From Flagellimonas pelagia (GTDB lineage Bacteria; Bacteroidota; Bacteroidia; Flavobacteriales; Flavobacteriaceae), in NCBI RefSeq assembly GCF_003584135.1, contig NZ_QXFI01000020.1, positions 1 through 55,956 of the forward strand: 55,956 nt of DNA, read 5' to 3'. Under the pieces are notes generated by a model. The model saw only the letters and a program-made list of their open reading frames with translations. It had not been told where the DNA came from and searched no databases. Made by a program: the position numbers and the translations under genes. This document shows, in pieces, positions 44,083 through 54,057 of the stretch. How positions within the stretch are numbered: the first letter of the stretch is position 1; every line of letters starts with the position of its first letter.

Positions 44083-44342
44083 ACGTTTCTTTTTCAGCAA
44101 TTAAAATTAATAAAAGTATTGTTACAGTGGGCAAATACCGTACCCATAATCGATAAAGTAGTGGTAAATGTCGGAATAAAGGCGATTTTTTTACTTGTTT
44201 AACAAAGCTTTATCACCATGTTGGGAACCTATTTTAAATGTTGATAATTTTTTTAATAAACTAAGCGCAAAGCGGTGTAAAAGCTGCTATTTTCTGTATA
44301 TTGCCATGATATTTTAACCACAAAAAACAATAAGATTTTAGC

Positions 44343-46868
44343 ATGGCGGAAGGAGAAAAGTTAATTCCTATCAACATTGAGGATGAGATGAAATCTGCCT
44401 ACATCGATTATTCGATGTCGGTCATTGTGTCACGTGCCCTGCCAGATGTTCGTGATGGCCTAAAACCGGTTCACCGAAGGGTCCTCTTCGGAATGCACGA
44501 ACTAGGGGTAAGGTCAACAAGTGCCCATAAGAAATCTGCCCGTATCGTTGGGGAGGTTTTGGGTAAATACCACCCACACGGTGATACCTCTGTTTATGAT
44601 ACCATGGTGCGTATGGCCCAAGAATGGAGCCTTAGGTACATGTTGGTGGACGGTCAGGGTAACTTTGGCTCCGTGGATGGGGACAGTCCCGCGGCCATGC
44701 GTTATACCGAGGCCAGGATGCGGAAGATCGCCGACGAGATGTTGGCCGATATCGATAAGGAAACGGTAGACCACCAATTCAATTTTGATGATACGTTACA
44801 GGAGCCTACCGTGCTTCCTACCCGTATCCCTAATCTTTTGGTGAACGGTGCTTCCGGTATTGCCGTGGGTATGGCCACCAATATGCCGCCACATAACCTT
44901 TCGGAGGTTGTGGATGGCACCATCGCCTATATCGACAATCCCGAAGTAGAGATCGATGAGCTGATCCAACACATCAAGGCTCCCGATTTTCCTACGGGAG
45001 GAATCATTTATGGCTATGATGGTGTAAAGGAAGCGTTCCATACCGGTAGAGGAAGGGTGGTGATGCGCGCCAAGGCTTCTTTTGAAGAGGTTCAGGGCAG
45101 GGAATGTATCATTGTGACCGAAATCCCTTATCAAGTGAACAAGGCGGACATGATCAAAAAGACGGCCGACCTTGTCAACGAAAAGAAAATTGAAGGTATT
45201 GCGTCCATTCGTGACGAATCGGATAGAAAAGGGATGCGTATCGTTTATATCCTTAAGCGCGATGCCATTCCAAATATCGTACTGAACACACTATACAAGT
45301 ACACGGCACTTCAATCCTCGTTCAGTGTCAACAATATTGCGTTGGTCAATGGTAGGCCACAGTTGTTGAACCTGAAGGAGATCATCCACCATTTTGTGGA
45401 GCACAGGCATGAGGTTGTAGTCAGAAGAACCACGTACGAACTCAAAAAAGCAGAGGACCGTGCCCATATTTTGGAAGGTCTCATCATTGCTTCCGATAAT
45501 ATTGATGAAGTGATCGCCATCATCAGGGCATCTTCCAATGTGGACGAAGCACGCACGAATCTGATGGAGCGCTTCAAACTGACCGAGATACAGGCCAAAG
45601 CCATTGTGGAGATGCGCCTGCGTCAACTTACAGGTCTTGAACAGGACAAGCTTCGTGAGGAGTACGATGAATTGTTGAAGACCATTGAAGATTTGAAAGA
45701 CATCCTTGACAAGAAAGAGCGTAGGATGCAGATCATCAAAGATGAGTTGTTGGAGGTGAAGGATAAATACGGCGATGAAAGAAGGTCCGAAATCAATTAT
45801 GCAGGGGGTGACCTGAGCATTGAAGACATGATTCCGGATGAGCAGGTGGTGATTACCATTTCCCACGCAGGATATATCAAAAGAACCCCATTGACTGAAT
45901 ATAAGACCCAAAACAGGGGTGGTGTGGGCCAAAAAGCTTCCTCTACGAGAAATGAGGATTTCTTGGAGCATTTGTTTGTTGGGACTAACCACCAATACAT
46001 GTTGTTCTTTACCCAAAAAGGAAAATGTTTCTGGATGAGGGTTTATGAAATACCCGAAGGAAGTAGAACTTCCAAAGGAAGGGCCATCCAAAACCTGATC
46101 AATATGGAAACGGATGACAAGGTGAAAGCCTTTATCTGTACCCAGGATTTGAAAGATGAGGATTATGTGAACAGCCATTATGTGATCATGGCGACCAAAA
46201 AAGGGGTGGTGAAAAAAACTTCCTTGGAACAATATTCCAGGCCGCGCCAAAATGGTATCAATGCCATTACGGTGCGAGATGGAGACGAGTTGCTGGAGGC
46301 TAAACTGACCACAGGTGCCAGCCAAATTTTCCTTGGATTGAAATCCGGTAAGGCCATACGTTTTGAAGAGAGCAAGACCCGACCCATGGGTAGAAATGCT
46401 TCTGGTGTACGGGGGATAACCTTGGCTGATGACAACGATGAAGTAATCGGCATGGTGTCCGTACATAACTTGGAGGACGATATCTTGGTAGTTTCCGAGA
46501 ATGGTTATGGTAAACGCTCCAATATGGACGATTACAGGATTACCAACAGAGGTGGAAAAGGGGTGAAGACCATTTCGATCACCGATAAGACAGGAGGTCT
46601 TGTGGCCATTAAAAATGTCACCGACACCGATGATTTGATGATCATCAATAAATCGGGGATTGCCATCAGGATGAGTGTCGAAGACTTGAGGGTCATGGGA
46701 CGTGCCACACAAGGGGTGCGACTCATCAACCTAAAAGGAGGGGATTCCATTGCCGCGGTAGCCAAAGTCATGAAAGAAGATGATCCCATGGACGATGCCA
46801 ATATCTTGGATATTGAGGTGAAAGGAGAAGATGGCACGGCTATTGAAGGGGACAACGAAAACAATTAA
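44343..46868 (+). CDS. gyrA: DNA gyrase subunit A
   Basis: An 841-residue topoisomerase II subunit that breaks and rejoins DNA. The catalytic tyrosine is Y121 ([10 protein letters not shown]). The quinolone region reads [12 protein letters not shown], with T82 and D86 at the positions of E. coli S83 and D87. Threonine 82 is the wild-type residue in Flavobacterium psychrophilum (recollection), so no resistance change is implied. The C-terminal beta-pinwheel blades (from about 500) include the GyrA-box segment [18 protein letters not shown]. The acidic tail ends EGDNENN. The TPR gene follows after 34 bases. Confidence 0.97.
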   Translation: MAEGEKLIPINIEDEMKSAYIDYSMSVIVSRALPDVRDGLKPVHRRVLFGMHELGVRSTSAHKKSARIVGEVLGKYHPHGDTSVYDTMVRMAQEWSLRYMLVDGQGNFGSVDGDSPAAMRYTEARMRKIADEMLADIDKETVDHQFNFDDTLQEPTVLPTRIPNLLVNGASGIAVGMATNMPPHNLSEVVDGTIAYIDNPEVEIDELIQHIKAPDFPTGGIIYGYDGVKEAFHTGRGRVVMRAKASFEEVQGRECIIVTEIPYQVNKADMIKKTADLVNEKKIEGIASIRDESDRKGMRIVYILKRDAIPNIVLNTLYKYTALQSSFSVNNIALVNGRPQLLNLKEIIHHFVEHRHEVVVRRTTYELKKAEDRAHILEGLIIASDNIDEVIAIIRASSNVDEARTNLMERFKLTEIQAKAIVEMRLRQLTGLEQDKLREEYDELLKTIEDLKDILDKKERRMQIIKDELLEVKDKYGDERRSEINYAGGDLSIEDMIPDEQVVITISHAGYIKRTPLTEYKTQNRGGVGQKASSTRNEDFLEHLFVGTNHQYMLFFTQKGKCFWMRVYEIPEGSRTSKGRAIQNLINMETDDKVKAFICTQDLKDEDYVNSHYVIMATKKGVVKKTSLEQYSRPRQNGINAITVRDGDELLEAKLTTGASQIFLGLKSGKAIRFEESKTRPMGRNASGVRGITLADDNDEVIGMVSVHNLEDDILVVSENGYGKRSNMDDYRITNRGGKGVKTISITDKTGGLVAIKNVTDTDDLMIINKSGIAIRMSVEDLRVMGRATQGVRLINLKGGDSIAAVAKVMKEDDPMDDANILDIEVKGEDGTAIEGDNENN

Positions 46869-46902
46869 TAATAGATAAACACTAAATAATTATTTTTTTG
46901 AC

Positions 46903-48165
46903 ATGAAGACTAAAGTTTTAATATTACTTGCCATAGGGGTTTCTACGATGGGATTTGCCCAGAAGGACGAAATCAAGGCAGCCGAAAAGGCAATGAAGGG
47001 AGGAGATTCGGCAGCTGCACTGGCGGCACTTCAAGGAGCGGCCTCCACTATTGATGCCGCTGACGAAAAGACCCAGGCACAGTACTATGCCGATTTGGGT
47101 AATGCCAACTATGATTTGGCCCAGAAAGGAGATGCTTCCAAATTTAAAGATGCACTTGATGCATACAACAAGGTGATTTCTGTTGAGGAAGCCAGTGGAA
47201 AAGCCAAATATACATCTGTGGCCAAGGAGAAAATGGGCCAAATGACAGCTGATTTGGTAAACGCTGCGGTTGAGGACAATAACAATCAAAAATTTGCCGA
47301 AGCTGCCGATAAACTATACATGAGCTATAAACTAAGTCCAAAGGACACCGTCTATTTGTATTATGCCGCAAGTAGCGCTGTTAACGGACAGGAATACGAA
47401 AAGGCTCTGGATTATTATAATGAGCTTAAGGACATTAACTATGATGGGAGTGATGTTACCTATACTGCAGTAAACATTGAGACTGGGGAAACCGAAACCA
47501 TGGACAAAAGTACCCGTGATCTTTATGTGAAGGCAGGAACGCACAAAGATCCAAAAGAAGAGAAAAGCCCTTCTAAAAAGCCCGAGATTGTTAAAAATAT
47601 CGCATTGATCTACCAACAATTGGGACACAATGACAAAGCTTTGGAGGCATATACCCACGCTAGAAAAGAAAATCCTGATGATGTAAATCTAGTTCTTGGC
47701 CAAGCTAACCTTTATTATACTTTGGGAGACAAGGACAAGTTTAAGGAATTGATGTCTGAAGCCTCGAACATGGCCCCGGACAACCCAGACTTGTTGTACA
47801 ATATTGGTGTGATTAATATGGAGCAAGGTAATTTAGAAGCTGCAAGGGATGCCTACAAAAAAGCACTATCCGTAGATCCAGGTTATATCAATGCACTTTT
47901 GAACCTATCCACTACCTATATCAATGAAGGTAATGGATTGATAGATGAAATGAACGCTTTGGGAACCTCTAAAGCCGATATTGCCAAATATGACGAACTA
48001 AAGGACAAGAAGGACAGTCTCTTCAAAGAAGGGGCAAAGGTGTTGGAAGATGCCCTAAAATCAAATCCGGATAACCAAAGTGTTCTTACCCAGTTGAAGA
48101 ACATTTATGGTGCTTTGGGTGATACAGAAAACTTTATGCGAATCAAAAAGTTGTTGGGAGAGTAA
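46903..48165 (+). CDS. Exported tetratricopeptide repeat protein
   Basis: A 420-residue protein with a signal peptide (residues 1-19, LLAIGVSTMGFAQK). At least six TPR units are visible, for example AQYYADLGNANYDLAQKGD, IALIYQQLGHNDKALEAYTHARKENPD, LLYNIGVINMEQGNLEAARDAYKKALSVDPG and ALLNLSTTYINEGNG. It probably serves as a periplasmic or outer-membrane-associated scaffold. There is no lipobox cysteine. It follows gyrA by 34 bases, and the pairing gyrA-TPR is frequent in flavobacteria (recollection), but a functional link is unknown. It ends at a strong bidirectional terminator. Confidence 0.9.
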   Translation: MKTKVLILLAIGVSTMGFAQKDEIKAAEKAMKGGDSAAALAALQGAASTIDAADEKTQAQYYADLGNANYDLAQKGDASKFKDALDAYNKVISVEEASGKAKYTSVAKEKMGQMTADLVNAAVEDNNNQKFAEAADKLYMSYKLSPKDTVYLYYAASSAVNGQEYEKALDYYNELKDINYDGSDVTYTAVNIETGETETMDKSTRDLYVKAGTHKDPKEEKSPSKKPEIVKNIALIYQQLGHNDKALEAYTHARKENPDDVNLVLGQANLYYTLGDKDKFKELMSEASNMAPDNPDLLYNIGVINMEQGNLEAARDAYKKALSVDPGYINALLNLSTTYINEGNGLIDEMNALGTSKADIAKYDELKDKKDSLFKEGAKVLEDALKSNPDNQSVLTQLKNIYGALGDTENFMRIKKLLGE

Positions 48166-48180
48166 GAATTCTTTCCTCAC

Positions 48181-48211
48181 AAAAAAGGGTCCAATTTATT
48201 GGACCCTTTTT
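48181..48211. terminator. Bidirectional terminator between the TPR and C40-family genes
   Basis: Stem AAAAAAGGGTCCAA and TTGGACCCTTTTTT with a 4-base loop (TTTA). A and T tracts on both sides serve the rightward TPR gene and the leftward gene whose stop is at 48212-48214. Confidence 0.93.
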
Positions 48212-48961
48212 TTATATGATCTTTTTGATGACCCTCAATTTGTGTGTGTACAACTTTTCTTCGGTATTGAAGATTCCCGTGTGGTCCAGACGATCGATTC
48301 TTACATGTCCGTTCACATGAATGATGTAGTTGTCTTTCAAAATGATTCCTACATGGTCTATTATCCCTTCGTTATTATCAAAAAAAGCCAAATCCCCAGG
48401 TTCACTTTCCTCAATGAAACTTAGTGCCTCTCCTTGTTTTGACTGTCCTCCTGCCGTGCGTTCCAAGGCATATCCATTGATTTTATAGACCATCTGTGCC
48501 AATCCGGAGCCATCTATTCCGAAAGGTGATTTGCCACCTGCCAGATAGGGAGCCTTCAAGTAAAGGAACGCCGTGTCCACCAAACTTTCCTTGTTTTTCT
48601 TGCCTTCAAAAATATGTCCTTCGAATGTATGGTGTAGCAGCGAAACAGGTTCTGCCATTGATCCCAACAATATAGGCAGCAGCATACCATCTGGTGTGCA
48701 AACATGTGAAATGATATCCGCAGAAATCTGGGAAGCTGTTTTATCGAACCCCTCAAATTCTTCCTCGGAAATCAGCGTAATCTGGTTGTTGGTGACCCAA
48801 CCTTCAAAGTTGTCATAAGCCACCCGAATCCTGCTCCATTTTTTCCGGCTTTCCAGAACCTTGAAATGTTCCCCATATAAGAGCTGGGATGACATTTCGG
48901 CACAATCGTCCGGATTTGTTCTAATGGGAACAATGCTCAGAGGGCAAATTCCATATTGCAT
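48212..48961 (-). CDS. SH3b and NlpC/P60 (C40) protein lacking the catalytic cysteine
   Basis: A 249-residue protein. Residues 1-65 form an SH3b-like domain (SRIRVAYDNFEGWV). Residues 125-249 are an NlpC/P60 fold, normally a cysteine peptidase that cuts cell-wall peptides. The active site that usually reads FGIDCSG is F-G-I-D150-G151-S-G here. The codon at 48509-48511 is GGC in place of the TGC expected, and the YLWGG tryptophan is also changed (YLAGG). The catalytic histidines H203 (IDHVGI) and H215 are kept. There is no signal peptide. It may be a pseudoenzyme that binds wall peptides. The terminator begins at its stop. Confidence 0.88.
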   Translation of the reverse strand: MQYGICPLSIVPIRTNPDDCAEMSSQLLYGEHFKVLESRKKWSRIRVAYDNFEGWVTNNQITLISEEEFEGFDKTASQISADIISHVCTPDGMLLPILLGSMAEPVSLLHHTFEGHIFEGKKNKESLVDTAFLYLKAPYLAGGKSPFGIDGSGLAQMVYKINGYALERTAGGQSKQGEALSFIEESEPGDLAFFDNNEGIIDHVGIILKDNYIIHVNGHVRIDRLDHTGIFNTEEKLYTHKLRVIKKII

Positions 48962-48979
48962 TTACTATCAATTGAATCT

Positions 48980-50155
48980 CTAATTTCTTTTCAGGACAAT
49001 CGCCGAAGCTCCACCGCCACCGTTACAAATGGCCGCTGCTCCCAATGTTGCATTGTTCTGTTCCAATATGTTCAATAACGTTATGGTGATCCTGGCTCCT
49101 GAACAACCCAGAGGATGTCCTAAAGAAACAGCCCCGCCGTTCACATTGACTTTGGAGTCATCCAACCCAAGTAGTTTCATATTTGCCAATCCAACAACCG
49201 AAAAGGCCTCGTTGAATTCAAAATAATCGATTTCATCCAAGGAAACACCAGCACGGTCCAATGCCTTTGGTAAAGCTTTGGCGGGTGCGGTGGTGAACCA
49301 TTCGGGTTCCTGTGCAGCATCGGCATACCCTATGATGGTTGCCAAGGGTTTCAATCCCAATTCCGAAGCTTTTTCCTCGCTCATCAATACCACTGCGGCA
49401 GCGCCGTCATTAATGGTGGATGCGTTGGCCGCGGTTACCGTACCTTCTTTGGTAAAGGCCGGGCGAAGGGAAGGAATCTTATCCAGTTTCACATTTTTGT
49501 ATTCTTCATCTTCGCTCACCAAAATGGGTTCGCCTCTTCTTTGGGGTATTTCAACGGAAACCACTTCATTGTCAAATTTTCCATTCTTCCATGCCTCTGC
49601 CGATCTTTGATAGGACTGGATGGCATAGGCATCCTGATCTTCCCTGCTGAATCCGTATTTCGCTGCACAGGCATCTCCACATACGCCCATGGCATTTTGG
49701 TCATAGGCATCCACAAGTCCGTCCTTTTGCATCCCGTCCAGCAAAGTGGTCGGACCAAACTTGGTCCCACTACGCATATAAGCGTAATGGGGTATCAAGC
49801 TCATATTTTCCATACCTCCGGCAACAACAATGGAGTTTTCACCCAAGGCAATGGATTGGGCCCCTTGCATAATCGATTTCATGCCTGAGGCACATACTTT
49901 ATTGACCGTTGTGCAGGGAACGGTATTCGGTATACCTGCATAAATGGCTGCCTGTCTGGCGGGAGCTTGGCCTGTACCAGCCTGTACCACATTTCCCATA
50001 AGGACTTCCTCTACCAGTTCAGGCTTTAGATTGATCTTTTCCATTGCGCCTTTAATGGCCACTGCGCCCAATTTTGGGGCAGGAACGGTAGAAAGGGCGC
50101 CCATAAAACTCCCAATTGGGGTCCTGGAAGCCGATACGATCACAACTTTTCTCAT
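48980..50155 (-). CDS. Acetyl-CoA C-acetyltransferase (thiolase)
   Basis: A 391-residue thiolase that makes or splits acetoacetyl-CoA. The nucleophile is C88 (NKVCASGMKS). The C-terminal H and C active residues lie in GHPLGCSGAR and ICNGGGGASA. Residues 45-75 hold EVLMGNVVQAGTGQAPARQAA. The layout is that of biosynthetic (class II) thiolases, but degradation cannot be excluded. It lies 18 bases upstream of the C40-family gene on the minus strand and may be co-transcribed with it, though they have no evident common task. It is divergent from the HD phosphohydrolase gene. Confidence 0.94.
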   Translation of the reverse strand: MRKVVIVSASRTPIGSFMGALSTVPAPKLGAVAIKGAMEKINLKPELVEEVLMGNVVQAGTGQAPARQAAIYAGIPNTVPCTTVNKVCASGMKSIMQGAQSIALGENSIVVAGGMENMSLIPHYAYMRSGTKFGPTTLLDGMQKDGLVDAYDQNAMGVCGDACAAKYGFSREDQDAYAIQSYQRSAEAWKNGKFDNEVVSVEIPQRRGEPILVSEDEEYKNVKLDKIPSLRPAFTKEGTVTAANASTINDGAAAVVLMSEEKASELGLKPLATIIGYADAAQEPEWFTTAPAKALPKALDRAGVSLDEIDYFEFNEAFSVVGLANMKLLGLDDSKVNVNGGAVSLGHPLGCSGARITITLLNILEQNNATLGAAAICNGGGGASAIVLKRN

Positions 50156-50268
50156 ATGTGCATTTTTACTCCTGCGAAAATACTAAATTTAAATGCAAAG
50201 CTCTAAGATGTAAGGCAAGGGCACTTCTTATTAATATTTTCTATTTTTGGTATCAACAGCAAAACGGG

Positions 50269-52305
50269 ATGGGAAAAACTTTGGATAATGTATACAAGCA
50301 CCAATCATTGGCCTACAAGTATTTTCTCTATGTGGTCTCCGTCGCCCTGATCGTTTTCTTTTTCCCGAAGGGAGGCAAGTTTAAGTACGAGTTTCAAAAA
50401 GGAAAGCCCTGGCAGTATGAGAACCTATATGCTCCCATTGATTTCTCCATCAAAAAGTCCCAAGAAGAAATAGCGGAGGAGCAACAGTCCATCCGAAACG
50501 GTAAGACAGATTATTACACTTTTGATACAGCTGTTGTGGCTGAGGTTGGTGAAGAAATTGACAAAGGTTTAACAACACTTTTTCAGTCGGATTCCTATTC
50601 TTCACAACAAAGGAGGACCTTGTCCCGATTGGCCCAAGATCTCTTGGAAGAATCGTATGAAACGGGTATCTTCCTAGATATACCGGAATCCAAATCTGTG
50701 GTAGTGGTCAAGAACAATGAGGCCCTGCCCATGGTGCCCAGCAATTATTTGGATGTTGATGGAGCCAGACAAATGATAGCAGAACGTTTTTCCCGTTTAG
50801 GTATATCGGGAGCGTTGAATGCATCTAGATTGGTGCAGAATAGCATTAAGCCCAACCTTTTGTATGACGAAGCGTTGACCCAGAGCGCTTTGAACGACGA
50901 GCTTTCCAAAATTTCGTATACAAGGGGAGAGGTGGCCCAAGGAAAATTGATCATTGCAAAAGGAGAAATCGTAGAAGCAGAGGATTTTAAGGTTTTGAAT
51001 TCCCTAAAAGATGAGTATGAGTCAGAGCTTTGGCTAGGGAATAATTATTATTTCATCTTATTGGGATATACCATCTTGGTAGCGCTGGTATTGATCATGT
51101 TGTTCTTGTTTCTGAAGCGATACAGGAACGAAATCTATAGGAACAACAACAAGGTTACCTTCATCTTTTTCAATATCCTGTTGATGGTCTTGGCCACAAC
51201 GTTGATGGTAAAACATTATGAGGATTATATTTATGTGGTACCCTTGTGCATTCTCCCTCTTATTTTAAAGAATTTTTTTGATGCCAGATTGGGACTGTTC
51301 GCCCATGTGCTTACCGTATTGATTCTGGGGTTTGTGGTTCCCAATAGCTTTGAATACATCTTTTTGCAGATCATTGCGGGTATCGTGACCATTTTAACGG
51401 CTTCTGAGCTCTACAAAAGGGCCAATTTGTTCATTTCGGTCGGGCAAATCACCTTGATTTATATTATTGGGTATTTTGCCTTCCATGCCATTCATGAAGG
51501 GAACCTGGAAAATATTGAATGGATACTTTTTGGTGTTTTTGTTTTGAATGGGCTGTTGACCCTTTTTGCACAGCCGTTGATCTATATGTTTGAAAAAATA
51601 TTCGGGCTTGTTTCTGATGTTTCCCTATTGGAACTGTCCGACACCAATTCCAAACTATTGAAAGAGCTGTCTGATAAAGCACCGGGAACGTTTCACCATT
51701 CCTTGCAAGTGGCCAACTTGGCGGAGGCTGCCGCCAATGAGATAGGGGCAAATGCCATGTTGGTCAGGGTAGGGGCACTTTACCATGATGTGGGGAAAAT
51801 GGAACACCCGACCTATTTTACAGAAAACCAGATCACTAATGTTAACCCTCATGATGATCTACCTCCAAAGGAAAGTGCGAAGATTATCATCGAGCATGTA
51901 ATCCACGGTATAGAAATAGCACGAAAGAACAATATTCCCGACCGGGTCATTGATTTTATCAGGACCCATCATGGAACCACTTTAGTGTATTACTTTTTTA
52001 AAAAGCAACAGGAATTGGAACAAGAGGCAAACGAGGAGGATTTCCGATATCCTGGCCCTATCCCATTTTCTAGGGAAACGGCCATTTTAATGATGTCCGA
52101 TGCGGTAGAGGCTGCCTCCAAAAGTTTGAAGAACCCAACATTTACAATCATTGATGATTTTGTGGAGAAGATTGTAAAAGGGCAGATGCAGGCCAACCAA
52201 TTTTTGAATGCGAACATAACCCTTAAAGAGATAGAAATGGTAAAGAAGGTATTGAAGCAAAAGCTGACGAATATTTATCATTTGCGAGTGGAATATCCTG
52301 AATGA
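50269..52305 (+). CDS. 7TM-HD (HDIG) phosphohydrolase, PgpH-like
   Basis: A 678-residue membrane phosphodiesterase. The start is MGKTLDNVYKHQS at 50269; the longer frame overlaps the thiolase start and its promoter region. One N-terminal helix (about 17-33) is followed by an extracytoplasmic 7TMR-HDED domain (to about 255) and seven transmembrane helices (about 260-440). The cytoplasmic HD domain has H476-H477 and Y-H506-D507-V-G-K, then HHGTT. In Listeria the homologue PgpH degrades c-di-AMP (family knowledge). TATTTTTG at 50242-50249 is a candidate -7 box. Confidence 0.93.
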   Translation: MGKTLDNVYKHQSLAYKYFLYVVSVALIVFFFPKGGKFKYEFQKGKPWQYENLYAPIDFSIKKSQEEIAEEQQSIRNGKTDYYTFDTAVVAEVGEEIDKGLTTLFQSDSYSSQQRRTLSRLAQDLLEESYETGIFLDIPESKSVVVVKNNEALPMVPSNYLDVDGARQMIAERFSRLGISGALNASRLVQNSIKPNLLYDEALTQSALNDELSKISYTRGEVAQGKLIIAKGEIVEAEDFKVLNSLKDEYESELWLGNNYYFILLGYTILVALVLIMLFLFLKRYRNEIYRNNNKVTFIFFNILLMVLATTLMVKHYEDYIYVVPLCILPLILKNFFDARLGLFAHVLTVLILGFVVPNSFEYIFLQIIAGIVTILTASELYKRANLFISVGQITLIYIIGYFAFHAIHEGNLENIEWILFGVFVLNGLLTLFAQPLIYMFEKIFGLVSDVSLLELSDTNSKLLKELSDKAPGTFHHSLQVANLAEAAANEIGANAMLVRVGALYHDVGKMEHPTYFTENQITNVNPHDDLPPKESAKIIIEHVIHGIEIARKNNIPDRVIDFIRTHHGTTLVYYFFKKQQELEQEANEEDFRYPGPIPFSRETAILMMSDAVEAASKSLKNPTFTIIDDFVEKIVKGQMQANQFLNANITLKEIEMVKKVLKQKLTNIYHLRVEYPE

Positions 52306-52347
52306 CGGGAACTTGACAATTATTGTTCCAAAAAAATGAAAAAATAG

Positions 52348-52378
52348 TTGCGATCTTTCTTTTGAAAAGGTACATTTG
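52348..52378 (+). promoter_or_regulatory. Promoter of the tRNA-Ser/tRNA-Pro operon
   Basis: TTG at 52348-52350 and TACATTTG at 52371-52378, 20 bases apart, match the Bacteroidota promoter. The predicted start near 52384 lies 34 bases before tRNA-Ser. Confidence 0.7.
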
Positions 52379-52417
52379 CATCCGCATTTTTAGAATGCAC
52401 GTTCATAACAAGAATTA

Positions 52418-52501
52418 GGAGAGGTGCCGGAGTGGTAACGGAGCAGATTGCTAATCTGTCATCGGGTAACCGATGCCTGGGTTCGAGTCCCAGTCTCTCC
52501 G
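52418..52501 (+). tRNA. tRNA-Ser (anticodon GCU)
   Basis: An 84-base class II tRNA. Acceptor arms GGAGAGG (52418-52424) and TCTCTCC (52494-52500) are followed by discriminator G. The anticodon stem-loop CAGATT-GCT-AATCTG carries GCU. A variable arm (CATCGGGTAACCGATG) is present, as serine tRNAs require, and the T-arm loop is GTTCGAGTC. CCA is not encoded. Confidence 0.97.
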
Positions 52502-52519
52502 CTTTTTCCTTATACAGTT

Positions 52520-52594
52520 CGGGGTGTAGCGTAGCCCGGTTATCGCGCCTGCTTTGGGAGCAGGAGGTCGCAGGTTCGAATCCTGCCACCCCGA
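52520..52594 (+). tRNA. tRNA-Pro (anticodon UGG)
   Basis: A 75-base tRNA. Acceptor arms CGGGGTG and CACCCCG are followed by discriminator A. The anticodon stem CCTGC/GCAGG has loop TTTGGGA with anticodon UGG, and the T-arm is CAGGTTCGAATCCTG. CCA is not encoded. It lies 18 bases after tRNA-Ser, in one transcript. The recombinase gene begins 217 bases downstream, so the 3' half of this tRNA is the most likely attachment site of the island. Confidence 0.97.
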
Positions 52595-52617
52595 CGAACC
52601 ACTAAATAGGTGGTATT

Positions 52618-52656
52618 AAAGCACTGTTAATCGACTGATTGACAGTGCTTTTTGTT
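52618..52656 (+). terminator. Rho-independent terminator of the tRNA operon
   Basis: AAAGCACTGTTAATC (52618-52632), 4-base loop, then GATTGACAGTGCTTT (52637-52651), with one G-T pair, followed by a T-rich run. It lies 23 bases after tRNA-Pro, with the recombinase gene beyond it. Confidence 0.9.
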
Positions 52657-52811
52657 TTTTATGCATTCATCTGATATCAAATAAAACCATATAAAAGGTG
52701 TAGAGTTCGGTGAATGGTTCGGTACGTTTCTTGTGCATAATTTAGCTTCAGTTTGACGCTGTTTATGGGTGTTTTACAAACCAGTTTTGTCAAACCCAAA
52801 AATTATGTATT

Positions 52812-54038
52812 ATGCGCAATTCCAACACTTTAAAGGTTCTAATCTTCACTAGGGACATTTCCAACAACCCTGAAAAATTGACCATTTATGCCCGTATCAC
52901 CGTCAATGGAAAACGTGCCGAGATAAGTTTGAAACGTTATGTTTCGGTGAATGAATGGGATGAAAATAAGGGAAGACTCCATGGACTTACCCACAAGGCC
53001 CGTTTATTGAACAGCTATCTTGATGAGGTGTATGGAGAGATCATGGATACCCATAAACAGTTGTTGCGTGAGGACAAGATTATAACCTCACAGGCCATCA
53101 AGGCCCGTTATCTGGGACAGGATGAAGAGCACAAGACCCTTATGGAGCTTATCAAGTATCATTACGAATCACAAAAGAGTAAACTTCGCCCGGGAACCAT
53201 GAAGAACTATTATGGTACAGAAAAATATCTCAAAAGGTTTTTGGAGCATACCCGTAGACTTCAAGACATCAACTTAAAGCGATTGAACTATAAGTTCATT
53301 ACTGATTTTGAGAACTATTTGATAAATGGGCCTGATCTGCAAAAGGGAAAGAAGTGTACCAATAATGGGGCCATGAAACATTTGGAGCGGTTAAGGAAAA
53401 TGGTAAACCTTGCCGTGAGGTTGGAATGGTTGGACAAAGACCCGTTTGTAAACTATAAAAAACATTATAAGAAGAGTGAACGCTCTTTTTTGACCGAAAG
53501 GGAACTCAGGCTCATTGAGGAAACAACATTTTCAGGAAGTGGGTATGAGAGGGTCAAGGACACTTTTCTTTTTTCATGTTATACAGGATTGGCCTATGGA
53601 GATGTAAAAGCACTGGATATTGATCATATGCGGTTCGGTATAGATGGGAACCTTTGGATCCATACGAAAAGGGAAAAAACTGATGAAGCGGTCAAGGTTC
53701 CCTTGCTTCCCAAAGCAAAACAAATCTTGGATAAATATAAAAACTGCAATGAAAGATTGGTGCACGGAAAGTTGTTACCTGTATTAAGCAATCAAAAGAC
53801 CAACAGTTATTTAAAGGAGATTACAAAGGCTTGTGGAATCTATAAGAATATTTCTTTCCATACTGCCAGGCACACTTTTGCCACAACGGTAACACTCTCC
53901 AATGGTGTTCCAATTGAAACCGTTTCCAAAATGCTAGGTCATACCAAATTGACCACTACCCAAATTTATGCAAGGGTTTTGGAAAGAAAAGTTGGTGATG
54001 ATATGCGAATGTTAATGGAAAGGATGGAAGGTAAATAA
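52812..54038 (+). CDS. Tyrosine recombinase (integrase) of a Bacteroidota island
   Basis: A 408-residue site-specific recombinase. Residues 1-95 match the Arm-DNA-binding_5 type domain, about 100-205 the SAM-like core-binding domain, and 225-400 the catalytic domain. Catalytic residues: H350-x-x-R353, H377 and nucleophile Y386. The first arginine, normally in TGLR, is replaced by A261 (TGLAYGD), as IntDOT of CTnDOT has serine there. The lysine is likely in HTKREK. Direct repeats TTCGGT (52707 and 52719 region, GGTTCGGTAC) upstream may be arm sites. Its position behind tRNA-Pro marks it as the integrase of an element inserted there. Confidence 0.92.
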   Translation: MRNSNTLKVLIFTRDISNNPEKLTIYARITVNGKRAEISLKRYVSVNEWDENKGRLHGLTHKARLLNSYLDEVYGEIMDTHKQLLREDKIITSQAIKARYLGQDEEHKTLMELIKYHYESQKSKLRPGTMKNYYGTEKYLKRFLEHTRRLQDINLKRLNYKFITDFENYLINGPDLQKGKKCTNNGAMKHLERLRKMVNLAVRLEWLDKDPFVNYKKHYKKSERSFLTERELRLIEETTFSGSGYERVKDTFLFSCYTGLAYGDVKALDIDHMRFGIDGNLWIHTKREKTDEAVKVPLLPKAKQILDKYKNCNERLVHGKLLPVLSNQKTNSYLKEITKACGIYKNISFHTARHTFATTVTLSNGVPIETVSKMLGHTKLTTTQIYARVLERKVGDDMRMLMERMEGK

Positions 54039-54057
54039 AGCATCTTTTTTTTGAACT

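Noticed and set aside
44463..44620. Quinolone-resistance change in GyrA (Thr at the position of E. coli Ser83)
   Set aside because: Thr82 is the wild-type residue in Flavobacterium psychrophilum, to my recollection, and D86 is unchanged.
50116..50268. N-terminal extension of the HD phosphohydrolase
   Set aside because: It overlaps the thiolase start and a TAnnTTTG box at 50242; the family N-terminus begins at MGKTLDN.
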